64,000 nucleotides of DNA from Amblyomma americanum (GCF_052857255.1 NC_135497.1:548185531-548249530), one strand, 5' to 3'; counted from the stretch's first letter, positions 1 through 11,076 are shown. Made by a program: numbers and translations. Notes: generated from the sequence alone by a model not told the origin.

Positions 1-239
1 CAGTAAGTCCTGCGCCGGTCAACGAGGCAGCGGAAGCCAGTGCAACGGTTCCATTTTGGAGGAGAGGGTAGAGTTGTCTTCGTCATGCTAGAGTGCTGTG
101 CGTGCGCCGAACATTTCAATTCCTTCTTTCCGCTACCACTTCCCTTCACACTTCAGGTGATAAAAGCCATCGCACGCCCCAAATAAACGTCTTCTATGTC
201 CGAGCTGTCTGTGACTTTCCAGGCCGTGGCTAAGCAACA
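1..239 (+). mobile_element. 3' end of a Ty3/gypsy element, cut by the window start
   Basis: Bases 1 to about 68 continue the C-terminal pol reading frame: an Arg-rich tail following an in-frame TAA at 4-6. They end at a polypurine tract (58-68, GGAGGAGAGGG) directly before the 3' LTR (69-239). The 5-bp sequence AATAC at 240-244 is the right-hand target-site duplication; its partner lies before the 5' LTR of the complete copies (23117-23121 and 50872-50876). The rest of this copy lies upstream of the window. Confidence 0.85.
69..239 (+). repeat. 3' LTR, 171 bp
   Basis: Matches the 5' LTR at 23122-23305 with about 15 substitutions over roughly 165 aligned bases and one 14-nt indel. It ends CAACA, as the 5' LTR does. 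The identical sequence recurs at 27941-28111, and a near-identical one at 55698-55868. Confidence 0.85.
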
Positions 240-244
240 AATAC

Positions 245-1059
245 ATTGTATGGTTAGTCTGATTTGGCATGTTTGCATTTTCCTGCAACACCTGCCTTGC
301 AACCGCACGTTGCTAGGACCAGGTGCCTGGTCTATATGACAGCTGTGTAAGAAAGAGGAACCGATAAAACTTTTCGAAGGCGCCGAGACGCATGTTCGCG
401 CGATGCACCTGGCCGACACTTCGCGCCAGTTTCCGCTAAAATGTCTTTCAAATCGTGAACAAGGCGTGGTTAAAAAACCTTCATGCTTTAAGCCAGGTTA
501 CATCCTTCAAGAAAACTTGTCAGTCCAAAAGCTGTCAGAACCAAGTTTCTATGTGTCTTGGGAAGAGGCAGTCATTCGAGGAAGATTCGTGGAGGCCACG
601 GCAACTTGCAGGCTTCAAAGCAGTCGCTCGACAAATGTCTGCGCTCTGTTGCTTCGAGCATCTCGGGCATACGATGGAATTGTTGCAGACTCTGCTCACG
701 TGACCCATCCCCATGCACCTCCTGCACTGTAGCGGCTTCGGAACGATAGGCCGAACTTACTGTCGAAAATGCCCAAGCTTCAAGTATAATGGTATACATT
801 CAACCTCGAAGGTCAGCTTGATGCATTTATACCTGGCAAGGAACATAGGTGAATCGGCATCACATATGGCACTGTCACCGTTGCAGATTACGCCAGACGT
901 AGTGCCGCTGTCTTGGAGTGGGCGTACATACTATTGTCGAGTTTGGCGATGGCGATCAATATTTCTAGGACGTCCCACCCCTTGGCAACAATGGCAATAA
1001 CACTTTTATAGGGTTTTATTCTCACGTCTTCGACCCCTCCCTGTACGAGGCTTTCCAGA
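245..1059. other. Unassigned stretch after the gypsy element
   Basis: Short overlapping open frames on both strands, none with a recognisable motif. The copies in units B (28117-28932) and C (55874-56689) carry single-base indels that break these frames (for example one extra A near 28401), so coding constraint is unlikely. Probably old, unrecognised repeat DNA. Confidence 0.5.
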
Positions 1060-1460
1060 GATATAGAGGTGCCTGACTGTTCTGAACGTTTAGGAGGACG
1101 GGTTGTTCATGTGTCACAAGCGAGACTGTTTGCGCCGGGGCACTTCGCGCCCACTTCACCTTTGACGGGCTTCATTAGGACGACTTGGATTGTCTGCGCA
1201 GTCTGCGCTTGGCCTTTCATAACGACCGCTACGAACCCGGCATCCGTCGAGGAGTCATAACTTGGCACAGAGTACACCAGTGTCCTGGCTGCTAGAATCC
1301 CTCATGTGGCAGATTCGCTTTCTCTGGAAGGCAGTTGCCGACCCACCAGGTTCTAAGGTAGGCCCAGCGGCCTCCACTTCCATCGCCGGGGCAAAAGGGA
1401 GCGGCGCCTCCTTGGTAATTTGCCCAAATACATTTAAAATGGTGTATCGAAGGCAGCGTT
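1060..1460 (+). pseudogene. Degenerate coding remnant, possibly LINE ORF1-like
   Basis: Two neighbouring frames read like decayed protein. At 1179-1259 there is a Leu/Arg-rich stretch that includes LRSLRLAFHNDRYEPG. From 1268 another frame reads WLLESLMWQIRFLWKAVADPP and then a Gly/Ala/Ser-rich region. Switching frames gives a continuous sense, which is typical of an old transposon remnant. It precedes a LINE RT remnant in the same orientation, so ORF1 of that LINE is one option, but I cannot confirm the family. Copies lie at 28933-29336 (with a 3-nt in-frame insertion) and 56690-57090. Confidence 0.3.
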
Positions 1461-3556
1461 CTGATAAAAAACAACTTCGTCTTCCTCATACTGACATGAG
1501 CTACCCTGTGTGGGGGAATGAGAATAGTCTTAGTTGCAAACAATCGCTATTTCAAGGAGGGCTTGCTGTGATTGTGTGACCAGCGCCTTGTATTGTCTAG
1601 TACAGCGAATGTCTTAAATATAAAGGTTTCCGGAAACCCTCCAGCTAGTGTCACACCTGTAGCATAGTAGCAAGCGTAACTGATTCCCACCGGTGGGTGC
1701 AACAAGCACCTTGCTCTATCGAGCCCAAGTTGGATACGTGCAGGCTTGGTCGGGGTGGTTGCTGACACTTGCACGGCTTTTTGCGTTTATAAGGCGGGAG
1801 CTGGACTTTACTTTGCTTTACTTCCCACGACTTAACCCTATCGGACGAGTTAACCACGTCCTATCCTGTACGGCACCCATAAAATAAGTACGTATATCTG
1901 CGCAAGAGACGCATATATACAGTACGCTGTACTTGACAGGACCGGGAAATATGCAGCGGAGTACCACGCATGTGGCACTGCGCCTCGCTATGCTGGGGAA
2001 AGCACCACCACGGTGCTTTTATTTTTCCAGCATTCTGCCTGCAGCGCATACATGTTCATTAATTGATTACTGTCTGCCCATGTTGTTGCTGTTGGATCAG
2101 AAGCAATGGCACATGTTTGGTGGTTTAAACAGGAGAAAAAGTCATCCAGACTTATCTCAAGCTGCTCATAAATAAAAATTGAGCATTTTGGGGAAACGAA
2201 AAACAAATTTTTAGAGGTTTTAAGAAGATTGGAATGAGACCATGTATTGGTGTAGTATGGTCGCAACTTTCGCCTTTTTTTCCCCAGAGGCATAAGGATT
2301 TGTGGGGGCTTTGAGTCTGCTTTGCGGAATTGTCCGCGCTGTACGTGCCTTTTAATGGTGTGCCACAAGTGATTAGTGTTGCAGTCACGTGGCAAGATAA
2401 GAAAACGGGACAATGAACAGTTGGCGCCATCTAGGTCCTTTTGCTACGGGAAGGTATACCAATTCATTATACGCCTCGCGATCATGTGACACAAGTGGGG
2501 ACCATGGGATTACGTGCCGACGTTGTCACGTGCTCGCGCCATCATTGGGTCGCACTTTGGTCGGTGTTCCGGAATTTTTAACTACCCAGGAGAGTAACAG
2601 TGTTGTGAGTTCTTTGCGGGTATCTTTATAATTTTCGATTTCTTTTTGCCCGGTGGCTAAAAATTTATAAAATACTGCACTTTTTAATCCCAATGCAATA
2701 GGCAGAGACCCTTAAGACACAGTCGACGACGAAGTTGACAGCAGTGCGGACAGCGCGAGGTTGTGCGAAACCCGAGATTTATCGGATCTCTTGCATTCTC
2801 GCTGAGAAGAAGTTGATATGATTTGCAGATCATGTATGAGTCCGCGATATGCAACGAATTTACAGTCAGTGTCTCCATATCGCGTTCCTTCCATAATGAC
2901 TTCACTGTGCGACGATATGCCTGTCTCCGAATAGCGGGAGAACCGCGTGAAGTGTCCTGAACCTTAGCAGCCTCAACGAAGAGACCCCGCCAGTTGCCCG
3001 TATAGAGAATAACGTCAATCGAAACCCTCAGTTAACTCTCTGCACGGAGCCGGACGTGTTAAGGAGCGACAGGCTCGGCTGCGCTGAATGCAGTACTCAT
3101 GGCAGCATTCGCCGCAACTGAGCCATGCTGTTCCTCGAAATGTAGGCAAGGCCACAGTCAAGACCCTGTGATAGATGGAGCACGGACAAAGAAAGTGATT
3201 TCTAAGAACTTCGGCGACAGGCAAGAGGATGTCGACCAGACTGTCCTCAATATAGTCGTCGTCGCGCGCTATCTGATGTTGGGGCAGTGGCGTACATTGC
3301 GAGGAGGAGGAGGAGTGGTTTTAGTGAGCGCCGCCTGATGTCGCTACGTGCGCGCCAATCCAATAGAAGAAGAAAAGTAGCAAAAACGTACTTTGCTACT
3401 CGCTTAGCTGCGACTTCTGTCATTTCCATGCTCATAATTACTAATATACCCCATAGTACATGTCTCTAAAGCACCCTTTTAAGACAACACCGTATTCACT
3501 AGACGCGCCTTTGCTCATTCCAAATCATTTAGCTGGCGTGGTTTTGTGATGTAACC
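1461..3556. other. Unassigned stretch, no supported gene
   Basis: About 2.1 kb with only short frames. A 141-codon minus-strand frame (1988-2413) lacks an ATG start and every difference I noted among its three copies changes an amino acid, so it looks non-coding. A GGA-trinucleotide run lies at 3299-3313 and two CCAAT-like motifs lie near 3356-3364; these may be chance. No RNA gene seen. Confidence 0.5.
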
Positions 3557-4762
3557 ATGAGCGTTGTTAATCTGGACAAATGTGCGGGCCTTTGGCATTG
3601 GAACTGGACATCAGCGCCTTTGTTTCATGCGAGTGTGAAATGGCCACATGTCCCTTCCAAATACCTCTGGTGTTCCTCTTGACAAGTATAGAGATAACGA
3701 TCACTTTTGGACGGAGAAAATTCAAGAATTAACTGTCCATGCATGCGTACACAGAAATGGTCGGGAAAGGAACTGTCTATATTCGCGAGCGCGAACTTAT
3801 GTATCGTATACTGGTTCAGAAAGTGTGCTATTTGTTGCAGGTCCTTTCGTGCTTTCGACTTAGCATTCAAAAGTTTCATCGTATCTTTGCAGTATTTGTT
3901 TGGCAGTCCTCGTGGGAGAGGACTAAACGTGATAAGTTATTTCTGCGCTTGAGAAAAGGGGTTCTTTCCCTGCCACACATGTACTTGAGGCAGGTGGTGT
4001 CAAGCTTTATGTTTCTTCAAGATACACACGGCCGTTTCCTGCGGACTTTTATTCAATGGAGGCTTTCTTCGGCTTTGCCAAACTCTGTTATTTCCACTGT
4101 AGATGGGATGCGATACAGTGCAAGTAGATTTTTGAAAGCAGTGATCTTTGCTTTCAGGTTTATAAATGCTCGGTTCAGTTTGTCACGCGTAAGAAGCTGC
4201 TAAAAGACTTGCTTGGCTGTGTCTTCTCCAAGTCAATATATTGATATCCGTATGCACTGGAGGCCAAGGAGGAAATGTTTTAACAAGACGGTTGTGCCAG
4301 TGGGTGTGAAGACGTTTTTCTTCAAGTTGCACACTGGTGCGTAGCCGGTTAAAACATGGATGGAGGTGAAGGGACTGTTTTTACCACGGGGTGCTGACTG
4401 CTTGTTGTGTCACACACCAGAGTCAATAGAACACGTCTTTATTGATTGTTGGGATGCGCTGCTCTTTTTGGACGTGCTCCAGCGTACTGTAAAGAAAGAC
4501 TTACCCTTGACGTACGCCGTATGGGATAGGATTCCTGGACGTTGAGGCGGATGTTTATAAATACGATGTAATTTTCCTTCTTGGCCTGCACAGCATTTGG
4601 CGACGCAGGATGGCTGTACGATACTGCGATGAAGATGCACGGTCTGTCCCAGATTACTTCAAAGAAAACATATTTAAGCTACGTGAAGTGTGCAAGGAGC
4701 TATGTTTTGGAGATGAAGTTATCGAGTTGATGGGAGAATTGTGTTCCTTGAAACCGTTTTGA
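3557..4762 (+). mobile_element. LINE remnant: RT C-terminal part and zinc-finger tail
   Basis: Broken frames together read as the C-terminal third of a non-LTR retrotransposon ORF2. First comes the RT thumb/connector (about 3557-3900, with LDKCAGLWHWNW and, in the next frame, YLGVPL-type residues). A 154-codon open stretch at 3739-4203 follows, with FHRIFAVFVWQSSWER and LFLRLRKGVLSLPH. Last is a zf-RVT-like finger (4360-4545) with CLLCHTPESIEHVFIDCW, a C-x2-C...H...C pattern. The reading ends at a stop at 4760-4762. The RT catalytic core is absent, so this is 5'-truncated and inactive. The pattern resembles an abundant tick LINE as I remember it; the clade is not certain. Confidence 0.75.
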
Positions 4763-4880
4763 TCTTCTCACGTGAGTGAATCAAATGTCCGCTCTTGATG
4801 TTAGAGAGTTCAGCGCAGAACATGTGTTTGCGATCTATTGTAAACTGTCAAAACAGGCAATGAAGACAAAAAAAAGAGCT

Positions 4881-4924
4881 GGCGTGGCGGAGTGGTTAGC
4901 GTGCTCGTCTCGCACCCGTACGCC
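4881..4924 (+). repeat. tRNA-like 5' half (SINE head fragment)
   Basis: Contains an A-box-like TGGCGGAGTGG followed by a D-loop and anticodon-arm-like sequence. No B-box follows, and the sequence runs straight into LINE coding sequence. It looks like a truncated tRNA-derived SINE head or a template-switch junction, not a functional tRNA gene. Confidence 0.45.
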
Positions 4925-5310
4925 GACACTGGCTGTGTACCGCGAGTGCAAGAACAGCATCGGACCCGAAAAGATATTTGACAACGGCCTGGGTAGCACA
5001 TTGCTGTTTGAGGCCCGTGCCGGAGCGCTGCGAACACAGCTGTACCGCCGTCGCTTCGATACAACACCAGAAGCACAGGCAGCACTATGCCGAGCATGTG
5101 GCGATGCGGAGGAGACCATCGAGCAGATGTCGTGCCACAGACTCCACCCGATGCCAACAGAGGGCACTACATTCCCACAGGTTCTCATGCTGTTTCACGG
5201 TCCTGCAGTGGACGACGAAGGAGACAGCTGCTAGGACGAAGGGGTGCTGCGAACCAAGCGTCAACTAACTCTTTGGTGGAGCCACTGGTGGAGCACTGTG
5301 TCTAACTGCG
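4925..5310 (+). mobile_element. LINE C-terminal fragment with CCHC-like finger
   Basis: One open frame (to 5234) reads RAGALRTQLYRRRFDTTPEA and then CRACGDAEETIEQM...CHRLHP, the C-x2-C-x(n)-C/H finger found after the RNase H region of several non-LTR retrotransposons. In a shifted frame, RTKRQLTLWWSHWW near 5248-5290 resembles the last residues of such an ORF. Polymerase and RNase H are absent. GC-rich, partly pyrimidine-rich sequence follows, possibly its 3' UTR. This family differs from the LINE at 3557. Confidence 0.65.
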
Positions 5311-5339
5311 CGAAATCGCAGTCGGACGCGGACGAGGTC

Positions 5340-6002
5340 GATGAGCGAATCCCCCGCCCCCCGACTTCCTTTGTATGTTTTTGTTTTTCTTCCCCTTGCG
5401 CGCTTTTTTTCTCTCCTGCGCTTTCATCTTCTCGGGGTTTTTAGGTTTTTCTTTGTCCGGGTGCCCAACCACGGCCGGTCTCGAGGGCGGCGCGTGCTCT
5501 CTCCCATACGGCCTTCACATCCGCCGCGGAAGCAATGTGAGTTTTTCGCAGGGAGTTATGCCGCCCGCCGCCGCTAGAGGCGCGACAACCCCACCGCTCG
5601 CAGGGTGCCGCGAGTGGCGTATTAAAAACCGAGCTGAACCCGCGAGGCTCCGCCATCTTTCCCCATGGATGCTGAAGAATACCTAGGTTCGGCTCGGTCG
5701 GGAACATCCCTAGCCGTCCCTGTTTTTTTGTGCCTGTTGTGTTTTGCATAACAATAAGCTTCCACAAACGTACCTAATTATAAAATTTAAACCTTATTTC
5801 CACCTTATTTCAACATTTAGTTATTTTTTTAGATTATGGTTCAATTACATTTACCGTCGGCGCGGTGGTAAATGCGTTTACCACGTGACCATGCTCAATT
5901 GCCTTGTCAAGGCCTTGGCTCATCGCCATTGATCCTAGCTGGTCAGGGAACGATCTCTGTGAGCAGATTTTCTCGTACCCGGCTGCTGTTTCCATCGCCA
6001 AG
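5340..6002 (+). promoter_or_regulatory. Probable 5' region of the C2H2-MULE gene
   Basis: This stretch changes from GC-rich (5450-5700) to AT-rich (5740-5840) before the ATG at 6003. It holds a YY1-like CCGCCATCTT near 5650. Two imperfect arms, ACCGAGCTGAACC (near 5627) and GGTTCGGCTCGGT (near 5686), form an inverted repeat with one mismatch. A perfect 8-bp stem with a TGCG loop lies at 5865-5884 (GTGGTAAA/TTTACCAC). The sequence is nearly unchanged in units B and C. The promoter role is inferred from position only; part of it may be 3' UTR of the upstream LINE. Confidence 0.3.
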
Positions 6003-6300
6003 ATGGAAAACCAAAGTTCAATCAGCGCGGAATGCCTTGCTGCGGGCTCCGCTGAACAAGCTAAGTATCTGTGTCCGGTGTGCAATGCTGCGTTCACATT
6101 TGAAAGTGTACGGAGGCGGCACGTGCGAAAACAGCACCCTGATGTCGCCGACTCGTTGGTACCCATTTGTAGTGCTTTGTTTGAATGTGATGTTTGCTGT
6201 AAGGTTTCGTTTCCCCACCGTGGTGGTCTCTTGCAGCACCACGAACAGGTCCACGGGTTTGTGCCGAGGCGCATCAGGCTTGAGTTCTCTTCCTTAACAG
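6003..6300 (+). CDS. Exon 1: two C2H2 zinc fingers (transposase N-terminus)
   Basis: The ATG at 6003 follows GCCAAG, a good eukaryotic start context. Finger 1 is C24-x2-C27-x12-H40-x4-H45 (begins CPVCNAAF). Finger 2 is C62-x2-C65...H79/H80...H84, with one or two extra residues in the loop. The exon ends at CAG|GTGAAGT, a strong donor, 298 nt after the ATG (phase 1). Unspliced reading stops nine bases later, which supports splicing. Differences between the three copies mostly change amino acids (E34D in B; N28D and C62Y in C), so it is no longer under obvious selection. Confidence 0.7.
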
Positions 6301-6360
6301 GTGAAGTATAAACGAGATCTCCATATTGTGCAGGCACCGTTTTCTGTCATGGGGTTGCAG

Positions 6361-7690
6361 TATAGGAGGTATTCACTGAGGCCGCACTACCAGACGGCGC
6401 GTGCGTCGCCGCGGCAAACGCGCCATGCTTGTGGTCGTTTCACGCCAGCTCGCGCAGTGTCACGGTACGCCGTGAGGTATCCGGCCTGAATTGTTAGTGA
6501 TCCGTAACATCTTTGCACGTTGTTAAATGCGTCAACGTCCACTTTTCTTTGCGGAACGCTTATTGTGCATAAAGTTTGCAGCAGAATTCTGTACCGTGAA
6601 TTTACCGAGCTGCCTGCCGCGACTCGACAGCAAAAGTGGCCGGCTTGCATTGCATTGCACGTGTCGTTCGCTTTCTTGTCTTTTGTGCTCGTCTTTGTTC
6701 GCGCTGTTTGTTCAAGATGCTTAACCAACTAGCCCGCCAAAACGTGTTAATGCACGCAAGAACGTACACGACTTGCAGCTTTTAATATCAGTTCATAACA
6801 GTCAGCTACTCGTTCAGGACACATCGTGGATAACACAGCACATGATTAATCACCCATATACCAAAACATGCTGCAGAAACTCACATTGCCAGCGGCTGTA
6901 GTCCACGAACTACCGAAGCCTCATTGTTTCAGCAGAAAGGCAATTGCGTCATAACTGCTTTATTTACGCGACAAAATGGTCGAGAAAATACTGTCGTGCA
7001 CTCGCAGCACGAATGGCAGACATAGCGAGAATGTTTTGCAGGTTTGATTGTAGAAACGTAGCGTTGCTTCCAGTGCACAAGACCTGGAATCTATAGGACT
7101 TTTCGCAGCAGCGCGATGTGCAGCAATTCCGCTACATTCAGTAGTAACATGTCACTTTCAGCAGACAGAGATGACAAGTTAGGCTAGCTAAACGAACAAA
7201 CACGTTTAACTACTCACCTCTCCAAAAACGGCACTTCGGTCGTCGGCACCCTCAGCCTCGCCCACTTGTCAAGCAATTCCACCGTCTCATATATTTGCAT
7301 GCTTTAATTCCTTGGCATGTCGGTAAACTTACGCCGTGCACGAGGCGGGCCTCATTATCGGTGCATTTAACGCACGACAGCAGTCCTGTAGTACGTCAAA
7401 CACCACGTCGGCGCCTGCAAATTCCTACGGGCCGACGTTTTCATGAAGTGTAACCTTTTCAGTGTGCCCGCTCTTTTCTGCTTAGCACAGTTCACGGCGT
7501 ATCCACCAAGTCACCCAGTGTTACGGGGCGGACAGATATGATCTGCGGCGAGACGCTAAATACACTCACATTTCACACATCACAAGCGAGGTAAATGCTG
7601 CGGCTGCTGCGTGTGCGACCACCAACATGGCAAATGCCGCGCCGGACGCTAGTGCCACTTGCGGATGACGTCATGTGAATACCTCCTATA
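6361..7690. mobile_element. TIR element inside the transposase intron
   Basis: TATAGGAGGTATTCAC at 6361-6376 recurs as a perfect inverted copy ending at 7690. Because TATA is its own complement, the likely reading is a TIR of GGAGGTATTCAC with a TATA (or TA) target duplication. Weaker inverted similarity continues inward (GGCGCG-rich). It is 1.3 kb long and encodes no clear transposase, so it is probably non-autonomous. It sits 60 bases into the intron of the C2H2-MULE gene. A CRE-like TGACGTCA lies at 7667-7674. Confidence 0.5.
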
Positions 7691-8359
7691 GGGAAGCCAC
7701 ACAAGTTGAAATAACGCATCGCGGAAACTTTCTCTGCATTTGGATGTTTTGTGATGCTATGCGCTAGTACATATGGGCAGAACTATTGTTCTGCCTGGGT
7801 GGAGCTAGGCATTTTGAAAAGAATTAGCTGCTCTTGGAGTTATGTCCAGGAAGAACAACTGCCACTTGAGCTCTGTAACCTAATATAAACTAATTAAAAC
7901 AAAACCTAACTGCTTTGCATGCAAAGTGTTTCAAAACAAACTACTCACCAATATACTGTTGTACTGTTGAGGACAAAATTTTCCAGGACGCGCGACTGAT
8001 GATTTCGGCTTAAAGGTGTGAAGTGTGCCTTATTTCACTAACAAACATTATACATTCCAAGGCCTAGTTTCATCTCCACAAGCGTGATCTCCAACCACTG
8101 GCTGATAACAAAGCTATAAGCTTTTGATAACAATCGCGTGTCCTGGGCAATTTTGACCAAGACAGTACGTGATGTGATATTATATGTACAGCCTACTGCG
8201 ATTTGAAGGTGATCTGTTTAGGCTTTATGAGCTTGGATTCACCGACCTAACACGATATTTTTATTAGAAAGAAAGTTGCAACCACGATATGAACGTAGCT
8301 AGCCAAAGGTTTTAATGCAACCGTGTTAAGGCTCCCGTTCAGCAGAAAATCTCGCGTCT
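7691..8359. other. Unassigned intron sequence
   Basis: AT-rich sequence within the MULE intron, with no open frame or recognisable repeat. Nearly identical in unit B. Confidence 0.5.
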
Positions 8360-8494
8360 GTGGCGGGCAAATTATTGATTGTGAGAAGTTTCTCAGAAGG
8401 GCAACCCCCACCGGTGCACAAGGCCCGCCACCTCACCTGTGACAGCACCTGCCATCGCAGGTCAGTGGCACATCGCTTAACTGCTGCACCACTG
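8360..8494 (-). repeat. tRNA-like SINE-type repeat
   Basis: Read on the minus strand it starts with an A-box-like GTGGTGCAGCAGTTAAGCG near 8492. It ends in a region where GTGGCGGGC (8360-8368) pairs perfectly with GCCCGCCAC (8423-8431), a 9-bp stem. The combination recalls a tick interspersed repeat I remember only approximately. No clear B-box is seen. Confidence 0.35.
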
Positions 8495-8999
8495 TGCCTG
8501 GTGTGGTATGAAGTCCACGGATGAATGTGAAGTCAAGAATGATGAATTCCGCACATATGGTACACATTACAGCTATTGCGTCACACCCTTAAGGCGGAGC
8601 CTAAGTGTGCACTGCGATTTTTCTATATCATGTAATCATTTTTGTTGTGCACCAAGTGCCCATCATGACAGGAAAAATTTATTGGTTCGTGTTAGGTGGA
8701 ACAGGTGCGATAACCTTCAAATTTCACTAGTTTCTACAGGTGTTATTGCGATTAAATCATGATGGAAAAATTTGATGCCAGGGTTAGCTCCAGAAAGGAA
8801 TGCAGGGTCTGTTAAGGATGGAACTGCAATGCTGAAGTGCTGTGTTTTAACAGAACTGTAGCAGTAGTCATGTCATTCCGTGTTCCGTAACTTCAGGCAC
8901 CTGATTTCATTTTTTGATGCCAGTGCATGCAAGCCTTCTGTCTGCAATGAGCCAGAATCGAAACATTACCGTAATGAAATAGACTGCTTATAAGTTTAG

Positions 9000-9143
9000 T
9001 TTATGGGGTTTAACGTCTCAAAACGACTCAGGCTATCAGATACGCCGTAGTGAAAGGATCTGGAAATTTCGACCACCAGAGATTCTTTCATGTGCACTGA
9101 CATTACACAGCACACGAGCCTCTAGAATTTCGCCTCTATCGAA
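9000..9143 (+). repeat. Tick-type interspersed repeat (SINE/LINE tail)
   Basis: The sequence starting TTTATGGGGTTTAACGTC and ending CCTCTAGAATTTCGCCTC is, from memory, one of the commonest interspersed repeats in hard tick genomes. It lies in the MULE intron, 414 bases before the exon 2 acceptor. Unit B has a 5-nt local duplication (AGTTT) at its start. Confidence 0.6.
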
Positions 9144-9556
9144 TTAATGTTGATTCGTGGCACAAGAGCCTTTTGAAGAACTTCACCCTTTTTGTGTAGC
9201 AGTTCGGGCCAGATTACGCGCACTTTCTGTTTTACGCTGAGGCATGTTATAAGGTTTGCATACACATGGCTTATATCGTTAAACAGCTGCGAAATGAGCC
9301 GAGATAGGCATAGGACCACATTCAGGTGGCTGGAAATAAATATGGCAACAAGAAAAACCTGTCTACATTATTTGGAATACGTGTCAGCTGAGAATAAGCC
9401 TTCCAGAATAAGGAATGCATGCATATGAAAAAAAATGAAGCATCATTCAGTGCCAGGAGGAAACAATAATGCAATCAATTTGCAGTAATTTACTTGCTGT
9501 TCTGGGGATTGCTTGCTGTAGCTTAACTCATATTGATGCCTGTTCCTTTTTTGCAG

Positions 9557-10977
9557 ATTTTGAAAGCTGGAAGGAGCATGAGGAAAAGACTGAGCTTGTC
9601 CACTTTGTTCTGTCAGGGGGTACGAAACATCTGGCATCTGGAAGGACAAAGAAGTATCTGGCTTGTCATCGCTCAGGGTTATATGTGAAGACAGCAAGAG
9701 GTAAGCGCCAATCAAAGGTTCATGGTAGTGTGAAATGTGAGAGGAACCGCTTGGCGACAATGGATGTCATTGAAAAAAATGGAAATATGGCAGTGGACTA
9801 TCAAGCTGAACACTACGGCCATGAGAAAGAGCTACGGTGCCAGCCCTTGTCGATTTCTGACCAAAAAGACATTGCATGCAAGCTGAAGCTGAAGGTCCCT
9901 CGTAGGGTTATTCTTTCAGATGCTCGTTCGCCTGCCAGAGCTCCACTGGACCGGCTTCACCTTTTGACCTCATCAGAGGTTCAAAACATAAAGATGTTTA
10001 ATATTGGCAGTGAAGTGGAGAAAGATCGTGATGACTATGTCAGTACACAGAAGTGGATCGTCGAGCTACAGGATCATGGTGCTTTGTTGTATGCAGAGGG
10101 AGAAAAGCTGACAGAAGAAGGCATTGGTGAGTTTGTGATGGCAATGATGAACACTACCCAGGGTGACATGCTGCTAAAGCATAGTCAAAGAGCAGTGTGT
10201 GTTGATTCAACTCATGGCACAAGTCGCTATAAGCACCAACTTAGAACTGTGATGGTGATAAGAAATACTGGGTCAGGCATTCTGTGTGCCTTCCTCCTCT
10301 CTTGTAGTGTGTCTGAGGATGTCATGGAAAGAGTTTTTGCTGCTATCAGGGACAGGCTTGGCAAACGAGTTAGCTGTGGTGCATTCATGTCAGATGATGC
10401 ACCAGCATATGCAAATGCATGGGCGCGGGTCATGGGGAACCCTGTGAAACGCATGTAGTGTGTGTGGCACGTCAGCTGGAACTGGAAGTGCAACATGACC
10501 AAGGTAACTGACAGCCAAAGCCGAGAAGTTGTTCAGGAGAAGTTGAATGCATTGTGGACCAGCAGAAGCGAAGAGGACTTTCACAAGGAGCTGTCAGAGT
10601 TCCGTACTTTAAAGGAGTTTGTTGAGTGCGTTAAGTTTGTTGAGTACTTTCGGAGAGTATATGCTAAGCGCCCGGAACAGTGGGCTCTTTTCTACAGGCA
10701 GGACACCGGATTGACTACTAACAACCATCTTGAGTCAATGCGTAACGAGCTCAAGAAAAGTTATTTGGGAGGGTTTCAGAACTGGCGGTTCGACAGGCTG
10801 CTGGTGTCTTTGACGAAATTGTCCACTGACTGTGTAATGAAACAGCTGATCTGTCATGTGAAGCGCAGGGCAGACCATCGCACAGCAGACTGTTTCAAGA
10901 AGCATGCTGCAGGAGTGGAAGTCTCCAAGTCTGGCGTGACCAGACTTTCTGATGGAAAGTGGTCTGTGCAGTCGTGA
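9557..10977 (+). pseudogene. Exon 2: MULE transposase core with in-frame stop
   Basis: The acceptor is a pyrimidine-rich tract ending TTTTTTGCAG at 9556. The frame then reads DFESWKE. A Cys/His region follows (CHRSGLYV, then C and an H-x-G-H-E segment, about 9660-9830), like the FLYWCH/FAR1-type domain before MULE cores. Catalytic residues: Asp at 10204 in VDSTHGT; Asp at 10393/10396 in MSDDAPAY; a CVWHV motif at 10459-10473; Glu at 10732 in NNHLESMRN. Spacing is about 63 residues between the Asp residues and about 113 from the second Asp to Glu, as in MULEs. TAG at 10456-10458 interrupts the frame just before CVWHV; the frame reopens at once and runs to a stop at 10975. Confidence 0.8.
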
Positions 10978-11076
10978 TCTGAAGAACGTCCTGACAACAA
11001 TACATCCTGACAACACTGTTGTCAGGAAGGACACACAGTGCCAAGGGTGCATGCTTAGCTGCCCTGAATGTAACAC

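Noticed and set aside
1988..2413. 141-codon minus-strand open frame, kept in all three units
   Set aside because: It lacks an ATG start and has no recognisable motif, and the differences I noted between units change amino acids.
5834..6337. 167-codon minus-strand open frame
   Set aside because: It lies antisense over the C2H2 exon, whose finger pattern, start context and splice donor make the plus strand the real reading.
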